Source: Clostridia bacterium (GTDB lineage: Bacteria; Bacillota_A; Clostridia; Oscillospirales; CAG-382). Taken from it: a DNA stretch of 5,717 nucleotides. Shown one piece after another: positions 1 to 4,854 of the stretch. A program made the position numbers and the translations under genes. Each line of letters starts with the position of its first letter. The stretch's first letter is position 1. Location of the stretch: the NCBI GenBank assembly GCA_017517985.1, contig JAFWWX010000366.1, forward strand, positions 1 through 5,717, in the 5' to 3' direction. The notes below the pieces were generated by a model. It made no database searches. It was given only the letters and a program-made list of their open reading frames with translations, and was not told where the DNA came from.

Positions 1-151
1 CACCCTTACCGTCTAAATCACGAAGACCGCGGTAAACCTTATGGTCGATATATAATTGAGGGTCAATTTTGCAGTTTTCAAGGCATTTAATTGCATACTC
101 CTCAATTTTCGGTGAAACTATACCGCTGTAATTGTTTTTGTTTTTTTCCAT
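1..151 (-). CDS. gltA: Citrate synthase, N-terminal fragment (gene runs off the window's left edge)
   Basis: Citrate synthase condenses oxaloacetate and acetyl-CoA to citrate in the cytoplasm, the entry step of the TCA cycle or of glutamate synthesis. Only the first 50 codons are present, read on the minus strand from 151. The peptide contains KIDPQLYIDHKVYRGLRDL followed by DGKG (about residues 28-50), which matches the conserved start of clostridial citrate synthases, where the usual text is a variant of RGLRDxNGKGVLAGLT. An upstream in-frame ATG at 157 is less likely, because the ribosome binding site GAGAG (minus strand, 162-158) touches it directly but lies 6 nt from the ATG at 151. The gene has its own promoter and is divergent from the tRNA gene and the cargo genes, so it is probably chromosomal backbone. 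The catalytic His and Asp residues lie outside the window, so activity cannot be judged. A 2-methylcitrate synthase relative is the main alternative. Confidence 0.85.
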   Translation of the reverse strand, partial: MEKNKNNYSGIVSPKIEEYAIKCLENCKIDPQLYIDHKVYRGLRDLDGKG

Positions 152-196
152 TTTCATCTCTCATTTCATGGGCAATTATATATAAATATTCATTCT

Positions 197-225
197 ATTA
201 TACCATTTGAATACCGATTTTTCAA
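197..225 (-). promoter_or_regulatory. Sigma-A promoter with extended -10 for the citrate synthase gene
   Basis: On the minus strand, TTGAAA (225-220) is followed after exactly 17 nt by TATAAT (202-197), and the -10 box is preceded by TGG, forming an extended -10. Transcription would start near 190, leaving a leader of roughly 35-40 nt before the ATG at 151. The spacer and its edges contain a direct repeat of GGTAT one helical turn apart (plus-strand ATACC at 200-204 and 211-215), a possible operator. Confidence 0.8.
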
Positions 226-284
226 GAAATATTACAAACTTTATAAGAAATTTAATAGAAATTCCCTTTTTGTTTAAAAAAAAC

Positions 285-312
285 TTGACATAATTAGATT
301 TTAGGGTATAAT
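285..312 (+). promoter_or_regulatory. Consensus sigma-A promoter for tRNA-Gln
   Basis: A perfect TTGACA (285-290) and a perfect TATAAT (307-312) are separated by 16 nt. The predicted start is near 319, about 15 nt before the tRNA. Two perfect hexamers fit the strong constitutive expression expected of a tRNA gene. It is divergent from the citrate synthase promoter. Confidence 0.88.
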
Positions 313-334
313 ATTTTTGTTGCAAATAAAATAT

Positions 335-408
335 TGGGGAATTGTGTAACGGTAGCACGACAGACTCTGACTCTGTTTGTTGGGGTTCGAATCCCTATTC
401 CCCAGCCA
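335..408 (+). tRNA. tRNA-Gln (anticodon CTG), CCA encoded
   Basis: A complete cloverleaf can be drawn. The acceptor stem is TGGGGAA (335-341) with TTCCCCA (398-404), 7 pairs including the U1-A72 pair typical of bacterial tRNA-Gln. The D arm is built on GTG/CAC (344-346 with 356-358). The anticodon stem is ACAGA/TCTGT (360-364 with 372-376) around the loop CTCTGAC, giving anticodon CTG at 367-369, which reads CAG. The T arm has loop TTCGAAT (386-392) on a 5-bp stem with one G-U pair. The discriminator base is G405 and CCA is encoded at 406-408. It has its own promoter and terminator, so it is a single-gene unit. tRNA genes are common integration sites for mobile elements, which matters here because cargo-type genes begin about 230 nt downstream. 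Confidence 0.97.
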
Positions 409-410
409 GA

Positions 411-442
411 AAGGTTGCATCAAATAGATGCAACCTTTTTTT
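411..442 (+). terminator. Intrinsic terminator of tRNA-Gln
   Basis: A perfect 11-bp stem, AAGGTTGCATC (411-421) with GATGCAACCTT (427-437), encloses the loop AAATA. The T run covers 436-442. It begins 3 nt after the encoded CCA. Confidence 0.93.
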
Positions 443-448
443 ATGCCC
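435..448 (+). repeat. 14-bp direct repeat, copy 1
   Basis: CTTTTTTTATGCCC at 435-448 is identical to 602-615. Both copies begin in the T tract of an intrinsic terminator and continue through ATGCCC, which is not part of either terminator. The two copies lie 167 bp apart and bracket the gene-free segment downstream of the tRNA. Confidence 0.7.
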
Positions 449-573
449 TGTTTATCAGGGTTTCCGAGCAAAAACACCCTCAAAATTTAAGGGTTGATTT
501 CACAGATGAAAATAGCCTTTTTCGACCTTTCCAATGGATGTGAACCCCCGAAAACAAAATATCGTTAATTTTA
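443..573. other. Gene-free junction segment with small hairpins
   Basis: No credible gene lies between the tRNA terminator and the next hairpin. The longest reading frames lack a ribosome binding site or run through the tRNA. What is present: a perfect 5-bp hairpin CCCTG/CAGGG (446-450 with 456-460); an imperfect hairpin ACCCT/AGGGT (476-480 with 490-494); and a direct repeat of AGGGTT (457-462 and 490-495). A frame ending in ATG-TGA at 538-543 is followed by ACCCCC and resembles the ends of the downstream cargo genes. I found no convincing promoter for the cargo genes here. The segment could be an integration junction between chromosome and mobile element. Confidence 0.45.
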
Positions 574-609
574 GCAGGTAGATGAATCAAAAATCTACCT
601 GCTTTTTTT
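574..609 (+). terminator. Hairpin terminator or attenuator just upstream of the first cargo gene
   Basis: A perfect 10-bp stem GCAGGTAGAT (574-583) with ATCTACCTGC (593-602), a 9-nt loop and seven T residues (603-609) make a textbook intrinsic terminator. It ends only about 16 nt before the ribosome binding site of the next gene. It therefore either shields the cargo genes from upstream transcription or acts as an attenuator in their leader. Confidence 0.85.
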
Positions 610-615
610 ATGCCC
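602..615 (+). repeat. 14-bp direct repeat, copy 2
   Basis: Second copy of CTTTTTTTATGCCC, identical to 435-448. The sequences diverge immediately after it: copy 1 continues TGTTT, copy 2 continues AAAAT. Confidence 0.7.
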
Positions 616-619
616 AAAA

Positions 620-632
620 TTCAGAGAAAGGA
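620..632 (+). repeat. 13-nt leader/ribosome-binding-site repeat, copy 1
   Basis: TTCAGAGAAAGGA follows the terminator hairpin at 574-609 and is identical to 3084-3096, which follows the second internal terminator. It contains the AGAAAGGA ribosome binding site. That site fixes the start of the first cargo gene at ATG 642, about 9 nt downstream, rather than at the in-frame ATG at 582, which lies inside the terminator stem and has no ribosome binding site. Confidence 0.75.
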
Positions 633-641
633 GAAAATTCA

Positions 642-1379
642 ATGAGGTATAAGACGAATTTAGATGCAGTCAAACATGTGGCTATATCACTACTCCACAC
701 ACATATTAATGAAACCAAATTCTCACCGATGGTCGTTCAGCATCCCTTTACCTCCTCCGGCTTTGTAGGAATCAGTAACAACGGTGAAATGGAATTGCTC
801 AATATATTAGAGAGTATGGAAAGCAAAAAGAAATGGCAAGAGTTTATGGAAAAGCAAATAACAAATGCCGACAGAGTTTACCGAATATTTATGATGGTCA
901 ATAAACCATATGCTCTTACCTTTCTAAAACTTGCATCAAAACATTTATCGTTTGATGACTTTTCAAGGATACTCGGAGATGCATGGGTTATGTCAGAGAA
1001 TCCAAACGGCGATGCAAATGTAACCCAAGGCGAATTGATAGATTTTTTTGAAGCAGCCGATCCCGAAGTTATAATGACACCCGAAGAAAGAAAACAGTTG
1101 GATGAACTTGACGATACTGTAACGGTATACAGAGGTGTCACCTCGTATAACGCAGACAATGTCCTTGCTCTGTCGTGGTCGCTTGAATATGACACAGCCA
1201 ATTGGTTTGCTCATCGCTTCGATGAGGACGGAACTGTGTATCAGGCACAGATAGATAAAAAGCATATCCTCGCTCTTTTCAATGGTAGAAATGAAGCGGA
1301 AGTCATAGTCAATCCACACTGTTTGACACAAGTAATGGTAGCCGAAGAAATGAATCAAGGCTTCACACAATCTATGTAG
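642..1379 (+). CDS. Putative ADP-ribosyltransferase-fold protein, 245 aa
   Basis: The C-terminal third carries what looks like the R-S-E signature of arginine-type ADP-ribosyltransferases. VTVYRGV (R164) stands for the first-strand Arg. LSWSLEYDTANWFAHRF (S178, S180) stands for the STS strand followed by the usual A..FA helix. NEAEVIV (E218-x-E220) stands for the E-x-E catalytic motif. Spacing and order fit the family represented by ADPrib_exo_Tox/VIP2-type enzymes, which use NAD to modify a target protein. Residues 1-155 are a helical N-terminal region I cannot assign (with FSPMVVQHPFTSSG at 27-40); it could give target specificity. There is no signal peptide or membrane segment, so it is probably cytoplasmic. 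The start at 642 is set by AGAAAGGA. It is the first gene of the plus-strand cluster, 14 nt before the next gene, and ends in QSM before TAG. I recall similar proteins in gut conjugative elements annotated as hypothetical. The fold is inferred from motifs only. Confidence 0.65.
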   Translation: MRYKTNLDAVKHVAISLLHTHINETKFSPMVVQHPFTSSGFVGISNNGEMELLNILESMESKKKWQEFMEKQITNADRVYRIFMMVNKPYALTFLKLASKHLSFDDFSRILGDAWVMSENPNGDANVTQGELIDFFEAADPEVIMTPEERKQLDELDDTVTVYRGVTSYNADNVLALSWSLEYDTANWFAHRFDEDGTVYQAQIDKKHILALFNGRNEAEVIVNPHCLTQVMVAEEMNQGFTQSM

Positions 1380-1393
1380 AAAGGAAGATGTAA

Positions 1394-2371
1394 ATGCCAC
1401 AGAAATCAAAATTTCAAGAATGGCTGGAAAGCGATTCGTATAAACACTTTGTATTTGATGAAGGCAATGTAACAAACACAACCTTTATTAAGGTTGTTAA
1501 GAATGATGACTTCGACTATCTGTTTGCACAGACATTTTATAGTGGAAGTCATATTCAAAGAGATGACCACCTTTACTTTAGCGGTATGTACTGTAAGAGA
1601 GATGGTCAAGTCTACTGTGCCTATAATCAACTTAAAAGGCTTATACCCGAATTTGAAGAAAGCAAAGGTCAGTATGCAATGGCTGAGGAAGTTCAGAAGT
1701 ATGCAGCTAATAGAATTAATTACATAGTCCTAAACAATCCCGAAACATACTCAACACTTCGTCCTATCAGCGAGGATGCAGAAAAAGAACTAAAAGCCTT
1801 TAATGATAGATCTGTCGAAGGTTATGCTACTGAAAACTTCTTCGCCGGAATTTATGCCGACTCTCTTGAATACGAAACAGATTATCAGTTCAATGGATGG
1901 GATGAAGAAAACTTGCTCGAATATATTCTTTCACCCGAACAGTTTATCGAAGATGAAGCACAGAAATATTTAGAGGAACATCTCGATGACATCCTGTTAG
2001 ACCTAAGAAAACTTGAAAGCCTAAAAGAACATCTTGCCGAAATCGAGAATGCAACAGACAGTCCATTGCACCGAATAAAAGCAATCAGCAAGGCTGTTGA
2101 AGAATCGGGTGCTCAGACTGCCAAGGTAACCATTGTCAAAAACGGTATTGAGTTCACTTTCAAGACAGCAACAGATACATTGAAAAGAAATCAAGCTTCG
2201 TATAGCCGATGGGATATACCTGCGGCTGAACGCAGAGAGTATGAGAAGTTATTTAATTATGACTCTTACCGAGCAGAAGAAATAAAAGAAATCATGTATC
2301 GAGGACAATCAATATACTCAGCAGAAATTGATGAGCCTGTGCAAACTGAAGGCTTAGAACAAACTATGTAA
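1394..2371 (+). CDS. Uncharacterised acidic cargo protein, 325 aa
   Basis: I do not recognise a named family. The protein is cytoplasmic in character, with no signal peptide or membrane segment. Three regions can be distinguished: an aromatic-rich N-terminal part (1-125, with YFSGMYCKRDGQVYCAYNQL at 61-80); an acidic helical middle (126-220), where 185-222 is rich in Leu, Glu and Lys and may form a coiled coil; and a more basic C-terminal part (225-305) with AKVTIVKNGIEFTFKTAT, which looks like a beta hairpin, then SRWDIPAAERREYEKLF. It follows the putative ADP-ribosyltransferase by 14 nt, with AGAAAGGA (1378-1385) overlapping the upstream stop and 8 nt from the ATG, so the two are very likely co-translated. 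A start-stop pair, ATG-TAA, lies directly before its ATG. It ends in QTM before TAA. The YRG at 302-304 is not enough to call a second transferase. Being co-transcribed, it could be a partner or inhibitor of the first protein, but nothing in the sequence shows that. Confidence 0.85.
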   Translation: MPQKSKFQEWLESDSYKHFVFDEGNVTNTTFIKVVKNDDFDYLFAQTFYSGSHIQRDDHLYFSGMYCKRDGQVYCAYNQLKRLIPEFEESKGQYAMAEEVQKYAANRINYIVLNNPETYSTLRPISEDAEKELKAFNDRSVEGYATENFFAGIYADSLEYETDYQFNGWDEENLLEYILSPEQFIEDEAQKYLEEHLDDILLDLRKLESLKEHLAEIENATDSPLHRIKAISKAVEESGAQTAKVTIVKNGIEFTFKTATDTLKRNQASYSRWDIPAAERREYEKLFNYDSYRAEEIKEIMYRGQSIYSAEIDEPVQTEGLEQTM

Positions 2372-2383
2372 GGAGAAATAGAT

Positions 2384-3034
2384 ATGAATATACATCAGGA
2401 AGAAATAAGACGAAAATTATCCTCCATTGGTTGCAAGGCTGAATTTGATGAAGAATTCAGAACACTAAGTATCGAATACGGCGACTTTGCTCTCGGTTTT
2501 CAAGACACGGACGGTGTGTTGCATTATACGAGAGATATGCTAAATTCGGAAGCTAATGAGAAACTCGATGAGGTTATAGACCTGCACCGTAAGATTAAGG
2601 AATACACCACCAAGTTTCTTGAAGCACCGGAACTGCCGTTTGAGGATGTCAAAGAATACAGACTACTTGCTGAATACGGCGATACAATACTTGCCGCCAC
2701 AAATACAGAGCAAGGATTTATGTTCTGCACTTGGGAACAGGATAAAAAGCATAACTATGTAACGCGCGGTGATTATACCACCGACTATGAGTACGCAAAA
2801 AGGTCTTTTGCAACACGCTCAGGTCTTGTAGATAAACACCGACTCTTCTCATTAGAAGAAGCAACGAATATCTATAAGTGCATTCAGTATGCAAAGGATA
2901 ACTGCGAAATACTTGACTATGAACAGGAACAACAACTCAAGGGCTTACTTGATAAGCTGAGATTTGGTTATGAACAGCTTGAAGAAAGTCCTCCCTCTTT
3001 CGAGGAAGCAAACATTCCGCAACTTAATATGTAA
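2384..3034 (+). CDS. Uncharacterised acidic cargo protein, 216 aa
   Basis: I cannot give a function. The N-terminal 50 residues alternate beta-like strands (FDEEFRTLSIEYGDFALGF) with an acidic character. Residues 55-80 are helical. The central part (91-145) reads EYRLLAEYGDTILAATN then GFMFCTWEQD and YAKRSFATRSGLVDK. That order (a strand, a second strand carrying the TWE, then a helix with an F..RSGL turn) is one I recall in unnamed proteins of gut conjugative elements. The C-terminus is helical and ends in QLNM before TAA. No membrane segment or signal peptide is visible. The ribosome binding site TAAGGAG (2369-2375) overlaps the stop codon of the preceding gene and is 8 nt from the ATG, so translation is probably coupled. 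The gene is the last of the first transcriptional block, because an intrinsic terminator follows 10 nt after its stop. Confidence 0.85.
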   Translation: MNIHQEEIRRKLSSIGCKAEFDEEFRTLSIEYGDFALGFQDTDGVLHYTRDMLNSEANEKLDEVIDLHRKIKEYTTKFLEAPELPFEDVKEYRLLAEYGDTILAATNTEQGFMFCTWEQDKKHNYVTRGDYTTDYEYAKRSFATRSGLVDKHRLFSLEEATNIYKCIQYAKDNCEILDYEQEQQLKGLLDKLRFGYEQLEESPPSFEEANIPQLNM

Positions 3035-3043
3035 AAGTATTTG

Positions 3044-3079
3044 AACCCCGGCTATTGATAAAAAATAGTCGGGGTTTTT
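3044..3079 (+). terminator. Intrinsic terminator inside the cargo cluster
   Basis: A 13-bp stem with one G-U pair, AACCCCGGCTATT (3044-3056) with AATAGTCGGGGTT (3064-3076), a 7-nt loop and a T run (3075-3079). It separates the first three cargo genes from the next gene, whose ribosome binding site begins about 10 nt later. No promoter is evident between them, so downstream expression may depend on read-through or antitermination. Confidence 0.88.
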
Positions 3080-3083
3080 CTAT

Positions 3084-3096
3084 TTCAGAGAAAGGA
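3084..3096 (+). repeat. 13-nt leader/ribosome-binding-site repeat, copy 2
   Basis: TTCAGAGAAAGGA, identical to 620-632, again placed between a terminator T run and a start codon. Its AAAGGA is about 8 nt from ATG 3105, which supports that start over the in-frame ATG at 3114. Confidence 0.75.
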
Positions 3097-3104
3097 ACGA
3101 GGAT

Positions 3105-3638
3105 ATGTATTTTATGGATGACAAAACACTGCGTAATATTGAACGACTTATGCGCGGTGTCCCGAACTTTAAACCAAGAGGTCACGGCCTTGTTGTTATT
3201 TGCAGATTTGATTATGAACCTGTAGATGAAACTCTTGCAGAACTTCTGCTATGGACATTTCAAAATGTGAGAAACCCAATATTCCGCAGAAGACTCGAAA
3301 GATATATTGCCGAGTGCGAGGACTATGATATGAGATTTAAAAACGAACATCACCGCAGAGCCTTCAACGATATCATTCGAAAAAAAGATATTAAAAATAA
3401 AGAACTTATATCTGCTCTCTACTTGCTGACAGCAGATATTAAACTAAACATTATCGCAAAAAGATGCTGTGATGGAAATCGAATATCTTTCAGAGATATG
3501 AAGTTAAACGGTTGCAGCGAAGAAGCATATACGCTTTACTGTGCAGCCAAAGACATATATCTCAAAACAAAATACCTCGGCTTATATGATTTATCAGATG
3601 CGGATATTATCCCCTTTAGAACCTTCGGGTTAATCTGA
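3105..3638 (+). CDS. Uncharacterised basic cargo protein, 177 aa, possibly cut short by TGA
   Basis: I do not know the function. Unlike its acidic neighbours this protein is rich in Arg and Lys. An N-terminal part (1-75) contains RGHGLVVICRFDYEP, then a helix with NPIFRRRLERYIAECEDYDM. The second part (78-170) begins FKNEHHRRAFNDII, then ALYLLTADIKL (104-114), and AYTLYCAAKDIYLKT (141-155). This pattern vaguely recalls the DUF6075-type small proteins of Firmicutes, but I hold that loosely. No signal peptide or membrane segment is visible. It follows a terminator and the repeated leader. It does not share the Met-stop ending of its neighbours and is the only complete gene here that ends in TGA. 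The frame stays open for 23 codons after that TGA, to a TAA at 3708-3710 that overlaps the next gene's start, so this may be a truncated version of a 200-residue protein. Confidence 0.8.
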   Translation: MYFMDDKTLRNIERLMRGVPNFKPRGHGLVVICRFDYEPVDETLAELLLWTFQNVRNPIFRRRLERYIAECEDYDMRFKNEHHRRAFNDIIRKKDIKNKELISALYLLTADIKLNIIAKRCCDGNRISFRDMKLNGCSEEAYTLYCAAKDIYLKTKYLGLYDLSDADIIPFRTFGLI

Positions 3639-3687
3639 AATGCAATGGTCATAAGACGGTTTGGTATAAAGGCAGTACAACAGGAAG

Positions 3688-3693
3688 AAAGGA
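3688..3693 (+). promoter_or_regulatory. Ribosome binding site deciding the start of the ArdA-like gene
   Basis: AAAGGA (3688-3693) touches the ATG at 3694 but lies 9 nt from the in-frame ATG at 3703, favouring 3703. The paralogous start at 5435 (MLKALI) also aligns with the MIKVRI that begins at 3703. A weaker AGGA at 3682-3685 could serve ATG 3694, so a start three codons earlier is not excluded. Confidence 0.6.
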
Positions 3694-3702
3694 ATGAAAA
3701 GA

Positions 3703-4854
3703 ATGATTAAAGTCAGAATCGGTAATGAGAAATCAACAGTAATTGATTTCCCTTGCTCAGACAATGTTCTAAATGAAAAACTCAAGGAAATCGGTGTGGG
3801 TGAACAAATCCCTTCAAGAGCAACGATAACCGAGGTATTAGAACCAAAAGACCTGCCATTAAAACTACATTTAATTCATAATCTTGATGAAATGAACTAT
3901 CTTGCCAAAAGGCTTGATAGTTTCACACCTCATGAAATGGATACTTTTATGGAGATGGTAAAAACCGAGGAATACTATATGCCATACGACTTCATAAACG
4001 CAACCTTTAATCTGCAATGCTATGCTCTTTTTCAAGATGTAAGTTCTATGGAAAAAGTGGGCAAAGAGTATATGTTCTCAAAGAGAGGATGTATCTCTCA
4101 GTCTGAGATTGAGAGTACAGATTTTGCAGCTCTTGGAAAAGAGATATTAAACAATGGCGAAATCACGATAACTGATCACGGTCTTCTCTGTAAGGTTGAC
4201 GGTGCAGAAATCAATCAAGTCTATAACGGAACTACCTTCCCCGAATATGACTATACAGGAAGTTCGCTTATAACGGTTGAATTATCCTATTACGATAATA
4301 TCGAATATCTTTACCTGCCCGATGATGATTGGGCAATCGTAAAAGCGGTTGCAAGACTCGGTGCAAATTCGGTAGATGACTGTAAGTGTCTCATCAGTGA
4401 TATTAGCACAGATATCGGCGGCACCAAGAAGATGCTCAATGACGTGCTTGAATACGAAGACCTATTTGCCGTTAACAAGATAACCTCATATATAAATATT
4501 GCGGATATGGATTTGAAAAAACTCCAAGCGCTTATTGAATATGCGGATGCCACAGATAGCACAACTATCTGTGTCCTTGCTGAACGAATTGATGATTTTA
4601 CCTACATTGAGGACATTGAGGATGACGAGGACATCGGCAAATACTTCGTTGAAAACGATGAAGATTACAGCGTGAGCGCAGAGCTTGAAGACTTTATCAA
4701 ATACGATGAGCTTGGCGAACACCTTCGTGAAGAAATGGACGGAAAGTTTGGCGAACACGGATATGTAAGTATGAACAATCAAGTCGATACCCTCGAACAA
4801 ATCCTCGAAGAATATTCAGGGCAAATTCGTGGTGTAACTATGGGAGGTATATAA
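3703..4854 (+). CDS. ArdA-like antirestriction protein, 383 aa
   Basis: ArdA proteins are acidic DNA mimics that bind type I restriction-modification enzymes and protect incoming conjugative DNA. The C-terminal third fits the family: DLKKLQALIEYADATDSTTI (270-289); then an acidic DEDIGKYFVE (308-317); then AELEDFIKYDELGEHLREE (326-344), which parallels the yiDYeayGrdl segment of Tn916 ArdA as I recall it; and a closing GKFGEHGYVSM. The N-terminal 120 residues (IDFPCSD, NEKLKEIGV, LDEMNYLAKRL, YDFINATFNLQCYALFQDV) also look like the ArdA N-terminal domain. The middle (about 140-240) is beta-rich and unassigned. At 383 aa it is about twice the size of Tn916 ArdA (about 165 aa), so it appears to be an enlarged or two-part form. 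The stretch at 301-322 is extremely rich in Asp and Glu. The next gene begins directly after its stop (TAA-ATG), using GGAGG within the last codons. Antirestriction activity is inferred, not shown. Confidence 0.7.
   Translation: MIKVRIGNEKSTVIDFPCSDNVLNEKLKEIGVGEQIPSRATITEVLEPKDLPLKLHLIHNLDEMNYLAKRLDSFTPHEMDTFMEMVKTEEYYMPYDFINATFNLQCYALFQDVSSMEKVGKEYMFSKRGCISQSEIESTDFAALGKEILNNGEITITDHGLLCKVDGAEINQVYNGTTFPEYDYTGSSLITVELSYYDNIEYLYLPDDDWAIVKAVARLGANSVDDCKCLISDISTDIGGTKKMLNDVLEYEDLFAVNKITSYINIADMDLKKLQALIEYADATDSTTICVLAERIDDFTYIEDIEDDEDIGKYFVENDEDYSVSAELEDFIKYDELGEHLREEMDGKFGEHGYVSMNNQVDTLEQILEEYSGQIRGVTMGGI
4551..4573. repeat. Perfect 9-bp inverted repeat inside the ArdA-like gene
   Basis: CACAGATAG (4551-4559) and CTATCTGTG (4565-4573) are perfect complements around the 5-nt loop CACAA. 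It lies within the coding region for ATDSTTIC, has no T run after it, and so is not a terminator. It may be a protein-binding palindrome or an mRNA hairpin, or chance. Confidence 0.6.

Noticed and set aside
443..490. 15-codon ATG frame after the tRNA terminator
   Set aside because: No ribosome binding site, and the ATG lies directly after the terminator T run.
334..543. Plus-strand frame of 69 codons across the tRNA
   Set aside because: It starts one base before the tRNA-Gln gene and runs through its terminator, with no ribosome binding site. The open frame is incidental.
582..641. Earlier in-frame start for the putative transferase at ATG 582
   Set aside because: It lies inside the perfect terminator stem, has no ribosome binding site, and its 20 extra codons read across the T run. 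ATG 642 has AGAAAGGA at good spacing.
443..641. Riboswitch or CRISPR leader in the gene-free region
   Set aside because: No conserved riboswitch core or T-box motif is recognisable, and there are no regularly spaced repeats. Only short hairpins and one terminator are present.
993..1481. Long minus-strand open frame opposite the first two cargo genes
   Set aside because: It is antisense to two well-supported genes with ribosome binding sites and has no plausible start signal or family likeness. The other minus-strand frames (for example 4486-4800 and 5269-5715) fail in the same way.
642..2371. Toxin-antitoxin pair formed by the first two cargo genes
   Set aside because: The tight coupling is compatible, but a 325-aa multi-region protein does not resemble a typical antitoxin, and no DNA-binding or ADP-ribosylhydrolase motif is visible.
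3105..3710. Alternative genetic code with TGA read as Trp or Cys throughout
   Set aside because: About 1,500 other codons contain no in-frame TGA, and Trp is encoded normally by TGG, so the standard bacterial code applies. At most this one codon is special.
4093..4117. Overlapping short inverted repeats (TCTCA/TGAGA and CTCTCA/TGAGAG) in the ArdA-like gene
   Set aside because: Arms of 5-6 bp in low-complexity sequence are expected by chance in a gene of this size.
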